Source: Chlamydoabsidia padenii | Lineage: Eukaryota; Mucoromycota; Mucoromycetes; Mucorales; Cunninghamellaceae | NCBI GenBank assembly: GCA_025330725.1 | Contig: JAIWND010000040.1 | Span: forward strand, 1 to 64,000 | Reading direction: 5' to 3' | Length of the DNA: 64,000 bases | In this document: piece by piece, positions 22,775 to 32,508 of the stretch | Position numbering within the stretch: position 1 is the stretch's first letter | How the letters are laid out: each line of letters begins with the position of its first letter | Notes under the pieces: generated by a model | What the model saw: only the letters and a program-made list of their open reading frames with translations | The model's database searches: none | Told to the model about the DNA's origin: nothing | Made by a program: the position numbers and the translations under genes

Positions 22775-24502
22775 ATGACTATTCCTCTGACGTACAAAGA
22801 AGAAAAAGAAGCCTGGGTGTCAAATTGTACGGGAGGATCTATATTAGAGGTGATGCTAGTCTCTTCATCTTGCGTGGTAAAAAAAAAGGCTCACTCTCGC
22901 TATTTCCTTTTAACTTTTTACTTGCTTACGACTTATCTTTTACTAGGTATCTCATTGTCTTTGGCTAGCATTGGTGAAATCACGACTTGTTTCGCCAAAT
23001 GGCTACATTGCCCAGTTTATGATTTACGTTGTACCTGCTATTATGACTCAAACTATCGCTGCCGATCAGAACATTCAAGTCTTACTGGGCATCGTATTTT
23101 TGACTCTAAACATCATCTATCGCATGCAGCAAAGAGGTGACCGAACTGTCCTCCGCAATAGGTTGGATACTGGTACTGGTAAACAAAATGGATCAACATC
23201 TTCGTCTGTCTGTCCTGTTAGCGGATCGTATAAAACATATCTAACCGTTTACCGTGCCGCCACCATGATTCTGACCTGCATTGCTATTCTTGCTGTGGAT
23301 TTCCCGGTGTTCCCGAGACGTTTCGCCAAAGTCGAGACTTTTGGTACCTCATTGGTACCTTGTAAAAAAATAAATAAAAGTGAGACAAGCCAATAGTTAA
23401 TACTTTTTTTTTTTTTTTTTTTTTTTATTTTTTTATTTTTTTTGTTAGATGGACGTGGGTGTAGGATCTTTTGTGTTCTCTTCGGGAGTGGTAGCTTCTC
23501 GAATGTATTCCCAACCAAGCCGTGGCCGATCTTTTGGTGAAACAATGTACCGTGCAGTAAGGTCATCCATGCAACTAATTATCCTGGGAATTGTGCGGCT
23601 ATTGCTGACCAGAGGAGTCGATTATCAAGTAAGTGCAGACCCAATACATTATCGCAAGTTGAACGAAAAAATTAACGGCGGAAAAAAACCTCCAGTTGCA
23701 TAGCTCAGAATATGGACTTCATTGGAACTTTTTCGTCACACTGGGCTTGCTCCCACCCTGCGTGGCCTTGATTACCTCGTTAAAAAAAAATATTCCATTC
23801 TCCTATCTCGGCTGCGGAATCATTCTAGGCTACCAATACCTTCTTTGTCAGCAAGGATTGCAGATTTGGATTCTTGAGGCTCCAAGAACCGATCTCATTA
23901 GTGCTAACAAGGAAGGTATATGCAGTTTTTTAGGTTATCTTGCCATTTTCTTGTTCGGCCTTGATTTGGGCTCCTTTCTGTTTGCGACCCATTGTAAACA
24001 AGAGAATATAATAATGAAATTGATCACCCGTTGTGCTCTTTACTGGTCGTGTCTGGCGGGGTGGATACTCCTGGCCACGTTCTTGTCAAAGACGGAAGAA
24101 CTTGGTGTATCACGACGATTGGCTAATCTACCCTATGTGATGTGGGTCAATGCACTTAACATGTCCTTACTTACCGCCTTGATATGGGCAGAGCAGCAAC
24201 TACATGTTGAAAAGCAAACTCCGCCATTACTAAATGATCTTAATGCTAACGGTTTGGCTACTTTTCTGGTGGTAAGTCGCAAAGAAAAGAACAACAAAAT
24301 TCCAGGACTTCCACACAGGAATATATTTTATCTTTTTTTTGGGGGGGGGTAGGCTAATGCACTGACAGGGCTGGTCAATCTAACTGTCAAAACACTCTAT
24401 GCTTCCACTTTAACAAGTATGACAATTATTTGTGTTTATATGATACTTGTCACATTTTTCCCCTGGGTCTTATCGCGCTATCGAATTCGGATCAAGTTGT
24501 GA
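22775..24502 (+). CDS. GWT1: GPI inositol acyltransferase GWT1 (PIG-W)
   Basis: Acylates the inositol ring of glucosaminyl-phosphatidylinositol in the ER, an early step of GPI-anchor synthesis. Exons: 22775-22876, 22947-23354, 23449-23628, 23696-24271, 24353-24502, all GT-AG and frame-preserving, about 471 aa, close to the family's usual length. Family blocks seen: [17 protein letters not shown] at the N-terminus, [17 protein letters not shown] and [15 protein letters not shown] in the middle, [18 protein letters not shown] and [16 protein letters not shown] toward the C-terminus, with many hydrophobic membrane segments between. It is complete and shows no lesions, so it is taken as a functional host gene. 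A MULE lies head-to-head about 190 bp upstream and must share or bound its promoter. Confidence 0.93.
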
Positions 24503-24800
24503 AATAAAAGTAAATATTAGTATCCAAGTTTGGTCCATAGACGAGCTTGATGATTATAAAAGAATGCTGCGCGCTAGGGTTTATTCGCAAGGGGGGGGGG
24601 AATGCCGGTTTTTGCAAATTGCTTCACAGCTGTCACTTTACAGTGTTTCCAACCAGCTATGTCGCAGCCAGCCAAAAACGAAGTCGTTGGCCAATCAAAA
24701 TCGATGTCGTTGGTTGGTCAAAATCAATTTCGCACTTTTGGAAATGGAAGTCGTATTTTTAGAAACCATGTCGTTTGCATTTGAAAATGATGTCGTGTTA
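24503..24800. other. Spacer between GWT1 and LINE copy 2
   Basis: No gene seen. Includes a run of nine or ten G near 24590 and a short direct repeat around GTCGTTGG...TCAAAATC near 24685-24725. It may include the LINE 5' untranslated region. Confidence 0.4.
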
Positions 24801-24878
24801 CGATGATTTCTTGGCACTCGAAAAAATATAAAAATGAGGTCTTTCTTCTCCTGAGTCTGTTTTCATATTTTTTTTATT

Positions 24879-26336
24879 ATGTCTTCGGTTCATAAAGATC
24901 GGACTAAAGACTCTAACTTCTTCAACTATGCGAGAGCGGTGAAGAAAAATCTCTTTCCACTTTCCCAAGGATCGACTTCAACATCTACTTTACCATCACC
25001 TCAGATGGAGTCATCATATCGGATCCCTCATAAACGTGCTTGGCTTCGCAGTTCTGAAGCCTTCACAGTTTTTTTTGATACTTCTAATTTAAAATGTACC
25101 CCTGGAACTTTTCATCGTCTTCTTCGTTCAGCCTTTCCTCCTCCGGTTGGGCTCGGTCTTTGTAGCGTTCGCGATAAAGGAACGCTTTACTACGAAATAT
25201 CTTTAGCTTCTGAAGAAGCTTGTATTGAGGCTTGTACTAAAGGTCTTGAAGTTGAGGGTACTATTCATACCCCTTTTAGAGGTCTTCCGAATGATAAGGA
25301 GATTCTCGCTGTTTATCTCAAAAATATTCCTCTCCTTTCTGAGGAAAAGATTCATGAGACACTTCGTCAAACTCTCGGCCAATTTGGAGATGTAGAGGAA
25401 ATCATTTTGTATCGTGAACCAATTGGTAATTGGTTCATGGGAGAAGGAATGGCAATCTTGGGGAATGTCCATCCTGCCTCCTTTGTTTCGTCAGGAGAGG
25501 AAAACAATACATCGGGGATGCAATCTAACTCTGGTGGTCACAGCATGGTTGCTCCACTCACTCACAAAATCGATTGGGGAGATGGTTAACGTATGTTTTA
25601 TGCTTCATGGAAGAGCATGCCTTTGGTATGTCGCTACTGCCATGAATCGGGTCACTCACGGGCAGACTGTCCTGTCAAGAAAACTACACTACGATGTTTC
25701 CGCTGTAACAAAGTTGGTCACATTCGGGCTGAATGTCCAGATACATACAAAACAGTCCAATTAGTCTGACAAACCAAAGCATCTACGGTCAATGTGGTTC
25801 CTGTTGCGGAAACGGAAAAGGGAAGTACCTATGTCGCCAGAGAGGATGATGATGGGGAAATTACCTCCAATATTCAAGGTTATGATGAGGAGAATATTGG
25901 GACAGATGAAGACGAGGAGATTGATGAAACCGATGATGACATGGGTTCATCTGTTCATTCATCTACACCTTCGATGGTGGTTGAAGATAACTCAACGGAG
26001 GCGAACCCTCAACCAGCGACATACGATAATATGACTATCCCTCATATTGATCAGGCGGAAGCAATCGGTCGTATTTCGGATGTGGCCAGACATTCAGAGG
26101 GGGCGGCGGTTCCCTCAACTCCTTCCCTTTCAATTCGTATCCCAAAATCCTCCATTCCCGGGATCAGGGTTCATGGTAGCCAAGCTGCGGCTCGTCTTTC
26201 AAAAAGGAAATCCAGACAAATTCAGCCAATTGGCCGTAAAGTATCTTCTCGTTCTAAAATTGTTAAAGCTCACATTTTGCGGTCGGCTTCAAATCCATCT
26301 AAAACAGAAAGCGATCATCATCATGAGGTACAATAG
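24879..26336 (+). pseudogene. LINE ORF1, gag-like protein with two zinc knuckles (frameshifted)
   Basis: ATG 24879 opens a 236-codon frame (to 25589); the knuckles follow in another frame, CRYCHESGHSRADC and CFRCNKVGHIRAEC (about 25630-25740). A third frame (25794-26336) gives an acidic, then basic, Ser-rich tail ending just before ORF2. The middle part (about residues 100-170) may fold like an RRM, as in many LINE ORF1 proteins, but that is a guess. Role: binds LINE RNA. Compared with copy 1 the knuckles align well and the N-terminus diverges. Confidence 0.75.
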
Positions 26337-26400
26337 ACCATCCCAGTTCATCATCAGCTAGTTTAACTGATATGACTGACACAAACACCTCTTCTACTCA

Positions 26401-28446
26401 ATGAGTAATATCAACATACAACAATATTACAACCTCCGTATCGGCACTTTAAACTGTCGATCCTTGGAGAAACACTTATCACCAACAACATTACAACAAT
26501 TCAGTCGATTTTTACGTTCACAATCAATTCAACTATATGCTTTTCAAGAAATTACTCAACGATCATTTTCTGACACTATGGGTTCTATACTAGATCTCTA
26601 TCTCCAGGTACACTCTTCATTGTGGGGCAAATATTGTGGTATCGTCTCTATGGACCCGGCACTACAAATTACTCCTATGCATCATGAATTCGAATCACGG
26701 TTTCTGATTGCAAAAATCTCTCATATTCATAAACTTTTCGATCCTTTTTTTCTCATCAACGTTTATGCCCCGGCTCAACGTTCTCAACGTCCATCCTTCT
26801 ATGCTGACCTTTTTTATCATTTACAAGAATTCCAGCAAGACGTTCGCCTTTCTTCTCCTCATCGATTTATTCTGGTTGGTGACTTTAATATCCAATCTTG
26901 GCACTCGATTCAATCTGGCGACACTCCTCATGTGTGGCATGGATACATCCATACCCATTTCGTTAATGTATTCTTGGATTCCGCATTTGAAGGCCTTCCT
27001 ACGTTTCACCGAGGGGGTACCAACACTTCTCGTCCTATACATTCTACCATCGACTATATGTTTGTATCTTCAGACTTGGTCTCCTATTCCCATTCATGTC
27101 ATTCTTTATATGTGTCTAATGATTGGACAGATCATGCTCTTCTCTCATTTCAGCTTGCAGTGGGTCGTCTTGTTACAGGATCAGGCATTTGGCGGGCCAA
27201 TCCTTTATTTTCCAATTCTGACTGTTACACAAACATGCTTTCTGAACACCTCAAAAAAACCTATGATTCATTATCCTTGTCAATGTCTAACCAAGACAAA
27301 GGGGATTTCCTTAAACAATCAGTTCAATCTATCACTCGTAAATATGGTCGCCAAAATAAGCGATCCACACTCTCTCATCATCGACGCCTTCAACGGCAAC
27401 GAAATAAATGTCTTCGAATGCTTAAAACGGATCCTCTCAATTTTCACTTGATAGACATTATTACGGATATTGAAATACAATTGGACATCTTACAAGATGA
27501 CCATATTTACATTGCTGCTTTAAAAGCTGGTACACGATGGTTGGAAAAAGGGGAAAAATCTGCAGGATATTTAAAGAAAACGGCAGTTACTCGACAAGCT
27601 CAGACAACTATACACTCACTACAACATCCGACTTCTCAGTTATCCTGCAACACACCGGATACCATGGCGGAGGCAACCAGATCTTTTTTTTCATCCTTGT
27701 ATCGTGCAGACCCTGTCGATGATACAGCGATAACTCGTCTTCTTCATTATATTCCAACTGATCTACGCTGTACAGACTCCGATTTGACATGTTTGACTCG
27801 TCCTTTTACGCTAGAAGAAATTCAAGAGGCATGTTACAGTCCACCAAAGAAAAGTAGTCCTGGCTTAGATGGCCTTCCATATGACATTCTTCGGTTACTC
27901 CTTCATTATCCTGACCTGTCTGATCTTGTTACCGATATATACAACACAGCTCTCCTAAATATCTTTCCACACAATTGGCAGGCCACCTGTGTAACACTAC
28001 TTCCAAAGAAAGGGGATCTTTCTCTTTTGGCCAATTGGCGACCTATTGCCTTGATCAATACGGATGCTAAAGTCTTCACTCGTCTTCTCACTCAACGCTT
28101 TCAACATGTTTGTTCTCGGTTTATAAATCCCTTTCAATCAGGTTTTATTAAAGGACGTTTTATTGGAGATAATGGTTACCTAGTTAAGGCTATTTTGGAC
28201 GATGCACGTTTCTCGAAATCTGCCGCTTTTGGAATTATGCTGGATCAAGAAAAGGCATACGATCGGATACACCCTGCCTATCTTCGGGCAGTTCTCCTAC
28301 GGTTTGGTTTTCCTACCGTTACAGTGGATAGCATCATTGGACTTTTTTTTAGTAACCGCATATCATTTAATGTCAACGGGCACATTTCTTCGCCTATCAT
28401 ACAACAAAGAGGGCTCCGCCAGGGAGATCCCCTTTCACCACTACTA
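26401..28446 (+). pseudogene. LINE ORF2: APE endonuclease and N-terminal part of reverse transcriptase
   Basis: Open from ATG 26401 for about 680 codons until the hairpin. The endonuclease looks catalytically complete: LNCRS (Asn), FQEI (Glu), NVYAP, LVGDFN (Asp, Asn), STIDYMF (Asp) and WTDHAL (Asp-His). The reverse transcriptase starts near residue 480: SSPGLDGLPYD, LLPKKGDLSLLANWRPIAL, FIKGRFIGDN, IMLDQEKAYDRIHP, QRGLRQGDPLSPLL. The frame then enters hairpin sequence and stops at 28564. The catalytic YADD box is lost, so it cannot copy RNA, though the endonuclease half could still be made. Confidence 0.88.
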
Positions 28447-28733
28447 AGGAGGATGTTTAACAGAAGCATGATAGAAAACATGTTTTTAAAACATAGCCGA
28501 CCAGTAAGAAAAGGTGTTGCCCAGGTAACCACGGTGGATGATGACCACCGGAGACGTTTTGGATGAACGGGACTAACATTTCGGACGTTACTGCTCAAGT
28601 CGACCGTCTCTGATCATCCAAAACGTCTCCGGTGGTCATCATCCACCGTGGTTACCTGGGCAACACCTTTTCTTACTGGTCGGCTATGTTTTAAAAACAT
28701 GTTTTCTATCATGCTTCTGTTAAACATCCTCCT
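28447..28733. repeat. Hairpin (foldback) element 1, perfect 120-bp arms
   Basis: Left arm 28447-28566 and right arm 28614-28733 are exact reverse complements by eye, with a 47-bp loop. Both ends read AGGAGGATG from outside in. It interrupts LINE copy 2. No clean target duplication; the flanks are ...CTACTA and ACTGGG... . Perfect arms imply recent origin or gene conversion. Confidence 0.9.
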
Positions 28734-28845
28734 ACTGGGACAGGTGATGATACTGGATTTACAAAAGTGAACATTCGTAGCCCAATGCATGTAGCCCATT
28801 TACCTGCACAATTTACACAATTATTATACATTAACAAATTTTACA

Positions 28846-29643
28846 ATGGTCGACTTAAAAGTTTTAACCACATCTGTTGCTGATTACATGCTGAAGAAGA
28901 TGTCGAAGTATCTCGACATGGATAAGGAGTTCAGAGAGGAACTCACCGAAAAAGCCATCGCCTATGCTAGAGATAGAGCCAGTCTCTGCAAGGGAACCAC
29001 CGTTGCTGGCTCATTGTGCTCTCGTAGCGCAAAAGACAACACTGGGTACTGTTTCCAGCACGTACCCAGGGAAAAGACGGTCTCCCATGCTGCTAGACGC
29101 AAGTCTAAGAAGAAGACCAGAAAACATCGTAAGGAAGAAACGGATGTCAAGGAAGTAGAGGAAGTAGAGGAAGTAGAAACAGATGTCGAGGAAAAACGTC
29201 TCGAATTTAAGGGGGGAAGACAAGGGTTACTCCCTCAGCAGGTTTTGGCGAGGGCTAGGGTGTTTCCCAAACGCAAATATCAGAGGCGTTACTACGGGAT
29301 GATTACCCTTTGGAGGAATGTCGACAGCCTTCTACATTCCATGTACATGGGTGGGTTTGCATCCGGTTTGCATCCTCGAGAAAGAACGGAAGCAGAGAAG
29401 GTAGTAGATAAACTACGTTTCCAAGGTGAGGCCATTTTAGATGATATGGAAGAAGAAGGGAAATGTCATTCTTCGCAGGTCAAGGAATATACCAAAGCGG
29501 TGGAACACGAGTGGAATGAGGTCTTTGGAGGCAGTGTAAGAACAGTAGACACCGAGGACTGGAAAGCAGCATTTGAGCGTTACAGTACCCATAACTCCGA
29601 GTCGACCATTTCCAGCTTATTGGCATTCTCGAACAAGCACTAA
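28846..29643 (+). CDS. Zinc-binding protein of the chromodomain-transposase element
   Basis: 265 aa, uninterrupted, no intron needed. Residues about 47-75 hold a compact Cys/His motif, CKGTTVAGSLC...GYCFQH (C-x9-C-x9-C-x2-H), a type of small zinc site seen in unrelated DNA-linked proteins. A basic stretch (KSKKKTRKHRKEE, about 87-100) and an acidic valine repeat follow (EVEEVEEVE). The C-terminal half is mixed charged helix without a family I recognise. It lies 272 bp upstream of, and on the same strand as, the DDE transposase gene. By analogy with PIF/Harbinger elements, which carry a second DNA-binding protein, it may help the transposase find the ends or enter the nucleus. That role is inference. 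It lacks any visible Myb/SANT repeat. Confidence 0.7.
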   Translation: MVDLKVLTTSVADYMLKKMSKYLDMDKEFREELTEKAIAYARDRASLCKGTTVAGSLCSRSAKDNTGYCFQHVPREKTVSHAARRKSKKKTRKHRKEETDVKEVEEVEEVETDVEEKRLEFKGGRQGLLPQQVLARARVFPKRKYQRRYYGMITLWRNVDSLLHSMYMGGFASGLHPRERTEAEKVVDKLRFQGEAILDDMEEEGKCHSSQVKEYTKAVEHEWNEVFGGSVRTVDTEDWKAAFERYSTHNSESTISSLLAFSNKH

Positions 29644-29915
29644 TACTCCAACCAGAACTATATGCCCTATAACCTATGTATGCCATGAATCCTTATGCCG
29701 TTATGCTAATTTATGCATATGCTCTATATCTTATGACTAGCCTATAGTTGATCATCACCTGGCTCTATCTCCGATGATCTTTTTCGTGCCGAAAGGTACC
29801 AAGAGTCTGCCATTCAGGCATTTATCTTGCTGCTAGTGAAACTTTATACTATTAACGATATCGCTCATGGCACAGTACCCTATACTACGTCTACTACATT
29901 TCTATCTGATTTAAC

Positions 29916-31301
29916 ATGAACAACGATCTTGCCATCCAATTTCAAGAACTAATAAATAAACAATGGTCATTCATCGACAGCGAATGGCCGACGATAACAA
30001 AGTCCAAGTACCATCGTACCACTCTTAAAGAGATACAATCCATTGGTATGGTAAAGGAAAAGGTGCTTCAACGCCTTGGTGTGATCCCTGTGTTTTTCTT
30101 TCTAGTGGTCTTGTTTGGCACCCAAGACTACAGCGGTCCATACCGTAATGTGGAGAAGGGTTTACTGCTTCTCTACCACTTGTTGACCGGGTGTTCTATG
30201 GCTGACATGGAACAGTTCATCCCCAAGAGTAGCTTTCATCAGCTACATAAAGAGTTTTACGAGAAGCGTAGTTCAGAGCTATCTAGGATGATGAGAAAAA
30301 TGTTGTCCTCTATGTTCTCCAACGTGAAGATCAGGATCCTGAGTGCCATGCAAAAGAATCCTACCGAGTTTCGCCATGTAACTCTTATGCTTGATGGGCA
30401 CGACACCCGTGCTTCGTACCGTGGGGAAAGTAGTGCCACTATGTACTCGTACAAGTTCAAGAAATCTGGTTTCAGAACTCAAGTATGTATGGACATCAAC
30501 AACATGATCCTATTTGTATCTGATTCTTTCCCATGCCGTGATTATAACGATGGTACTATGTTCTTACAAATGGACATCGAACGAAAGATTCATGCTGTAG
30601 ACTGTATTGCTCTCGATGGCGGTTACACCCAGTTCATCAGCCAGTTACTCCATGATGCTCCCGCCTTATCTGACAAGAACTTTTGCTGCCCGATTAGGAA
30701 GTCCGCTGGGATCTCACTCACCAGCTCCGAGGCATTGTACAACGAGATGTTTGGTAGTTTCCGCTCTAGTATAGAGGCCAAGTTTGGTGAGTTAGTGTCT
30801 ACCTTCTGTAAGTTTGGCAACGGTAGCCCAATCCGGGTGAACAACATCGATACTTTTGTAGTACAGTTCCAGCTGGCGTGTCTACTTCTCAACATCAAGG
30901 ACTTTGTACATATGTTGAACATGCCATTGAGGCCCCATCACTCCTTGTGGGAACAGACAGGTTTCGACTTTGGTGGTATTACTGCTCTTGGTTCATCGGT
31001 AGAAGTAACGGTTAACATCGAGAAAAAGATAGAGGATGCCAACAGTCTACAGAGGCTCCAAGAGCAGTTCCTTGGTATGAGCGTTGTAGACAATCCAGTT
31101 GACGAGGATGATATGGTTGATGAAGCTAGTGATGGTACATATGAGGTAGAACGTATCTTAGGTCACAAAGGTTCATCGAGGCATAGAAAGTATCATGTCA
31201 AGTGGAAGGGATACCCAAGGTCAGAGAGCTCCTGGGTTCGTGCCTCAGATCTTGATGCTGACGAGTTGGTAGAGAAGTACTGGGAGGAGCACAGATCGTG
31301 A
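29916..31301 (+). CDS. DDE_Tnp_4-like transposase with C-terminal chromodomain
   Basis: 461 aa, uninterrupted. The nuclease core fits the HARBI1/DDE_Tnp_4 fold. First Asp is in LMLDGHDTR (residue 160, or the Asp at 163), second in ALDGGYTQF (234), Glu in FRSSIEAKFGEL (287), a spacing and local pattern (IEAKFG) typical of that family. Residues about 165-215 match the strand region after the first Asp (YKFKKSGFRTQVCMD). Residues about 408-461 form a chromodomain: YEVERILGHKG, KYHVKWKGYPRSESSW, LVEKYWEE, with the aromatic cage positions kept. The chromodomain could direct insertion to methylated-histone chromatin, as in chromoviruses. Start ATG 29916 is the first in frame. Termini of the element are unresolved. 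No lesions, so it may be active. Confidence 0.8.
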   Translation: MNNDLAIQFQELINKQWSFIDSEWPTITKSKYHRTTLKEIQSIGMVKEKVLQRLGVIPVFFFLVVLFGTQDYSGPYRNVEKGLLLLYHLLTGCSMADMEQFIPKSSFHQLHKEFYEKRSSELSRMMRKMLSSMFSNVKIRILSAMQKNPTEFRHVTLMLDGHDTRASYRGESSATMYSYKFKKSGFRTQVCMDINNMILFVSDSFPCRDYNDGTMFLQMDIERKIHAVDCIALDGGYTQFISQLLHDAPALSDKNFCCPIRKSAGISLTSSEALYNEMFGSFRSSIEAKFGELVSTFCKFGNGSPIRVNNIDTFVVQFQLACLLLNIKDFVHMLNMPLRPHHSLWEQTGFDFGGITALGSSVEVTVNIEKKIEDANSLQRLQEQFLGMSVVDNPVDEDDMVDEASDGTYEVERILGHKGSSRHRKYHVKWKGYPRSESSWVRASDLDADELVEKYWEEHRS

Positions 31302-31351
31302 TTCCTTTTTAAAAGCATACGTGAAAGAACATACTGTACTGTGGCATTATC

Positions 31352-31473
31352 GGATCCCCGCGTAGGGCTAGTTTGTTATACATTACGTTACATCTTCTGT
31401 ATATGTATGTTACTTATATCTTATGCATAAAGTATAGTATAGTATATAAGATCTGACCTTACGCGGGGAATCT
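31352..31473. repeat. Short imperfect inverted repeat with CCCCGCGTA core
   Basis: GGATCCCCGCGTAGGGC (31352-31368) is mirrored by CCTTACGCGGGGAATC (31458-31473), about 122 bp end to end, AT-rich between. It could be a small non-autonomous element or part of the 3' terminus of the transposase element just upstream. Confidence 0.5.
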
Positions 31474-31486
31474 GGAACCGCCATGA

Positions 31487-32125
31487 TGAAGACTGGTCCC
31501 TGCGGAGGTACTGTGGGTGACTATTATCTCATCAGGGTCATGTTAGGAGGTATCATAGATGACTATTATATTATCAGGAGCATATATATATATAAAGATA
31601 TTATAGAGTAAGATATGGTTCTTAAAAGGTAGATACTCATGTTGCATCTTCCCACTCGACGGAGATTGCGGGGAACCTTTTGGATGAACATGTCCAAGTA
31701 CTTTTCTGGGTCTCCGTCGAGTGGGAAGATGCAACATGAGTATCTACCTTTTAAGAACCATATCTTACTCTATAATATCTTTATATATATATATGCTCCT
31801 GATAATATAATAGTCATCTATGATACCTCCTAACCTCGTGATGGATAATGCTCCTATCCATACATCAGAGGACATAGCTAAATAGGTAGAATCTCGCGGC
31901 TACCGCTGTGTTTACTTGCCTCCATATTCTCCTGAGCTCAATCCAATTGGACAATTCTGGCCAGTGGTCAAAAGCAAAGTGAAACGCAACAAGTTTCTCG
32001 AGAAGGAAACATTGATGGCTCGGATCACTGAAGCTTCTAATAGCTTAAAGCTAAGTGATTTTAAAGGGATTGTTAGGTACTCTCATAAATGCTTGGACAA
32101 GTGTCGTAATAGACAAGTGCTCTGA
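31487..32125 (+). pseudogene. Tc1/mariner (DDE_3) transposase remnant, split by hairpin 2
   Basis: Left piece (about 31487-31542) reads GGTVGDYYLIRVM-like. After the hairpin, 31834-32125 gives LVMDNAPIHTSEDIAK, a stop, then YLPPYSPELNPIGQFW and VVKSKVKRNKFLEKE. The Asp of MDNAPIH is present, but the third catalytic Glu of the usual NPIE motif is Gly here, and there is an in-frame TAG near 31882. The gene is dead. A few codons between the two pieces appear lost where the hairpin sits. Confidence 0.8.
31543..31833. repeat. Hairpin (foldback) element 2, perfect 123-bp arms
   Basis: Left arm 31543-31665 and right arm 31711-31833 are exact reverse complements by eye; loop 45 bp. Ends read TTAGGAGGTATC. 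The arms differ from hairpin 1 except for the AGGAGG end, and a TTTTGGATGAAC word is shared near both loops. It lies inside a Tc1/mariner remnant. Confidence 0.9.
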
Positions 32126-32508
32126 GGATGTTTTCCTTCACGCGTCAATGACAGTAAAAAAAAAAAGAGGAAACCATTATGGTGAACGATGAGAAGGTGC
32201 GCAGGAAACAACCCAGAGCTGGTTAATTCGGTTGCATGCATTTCAATCAGACGATAGGCACTTTCACCAAGAGTATCCATGCAATACGTCCTGATCAGCA
32301 AGTCTAAACAACAACGATGAATGTCGTTTTTTTTTTTTTTTTTTTTTTTTTTTTTGTCATCTTCCTACCTTCCACAAAAAACAAGGTTTTTCAAAACGGG
32401 AATGGGTTATTACGGTCCTTACGGTCCTTACGGTTACAGTTCTGTCCTATTCTGGAATTTTGTGTGACTCTCTTGGAAACTCTGCCCCCCTTTTTTTGAC
32501 TCTACCCA
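32126..32508. other. Spacer with T29 tract
   Basis: T run at 32327-32355; also a triplicated TTACGGTCC-like unit near 32411-32435. No gene seen. Confidence 0.5.

Larger units (their letters stand above)
24801..28446 (+). mobile_element. LINE retrotransposon copy 2, 3'-truncated
   Basis: ORF1 then ORF2 in LINE order, with TATAAAAA near 24826 about 50 bp before the ORF1 start. ORF2 stops abruptly at 28446, where a perfect-armed hairpin begins, just after the RT motif GDPLSPLL. The YADD box and everything after it are absent from the far side of the hairpin. Better preserved than copy 1. Confidence 0.85.

Noticed and set aside
22775..23140. Long unspliced frame at the GWT1 start
   Set aside because: Continuing past 22876 without splicing gives a membrane-like but unrelated tail; the GTAAAA/TAG intron restores GWT1 sequence.
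28846..31833. Reading the two hairpins as terminal inverted repeats of one large element inserted into the LINE
   Set aside because: The LINE does not resume on the right of hairpin 2; a Tc1/mariner remnant does, so a single simple insertion does not explain the layout.
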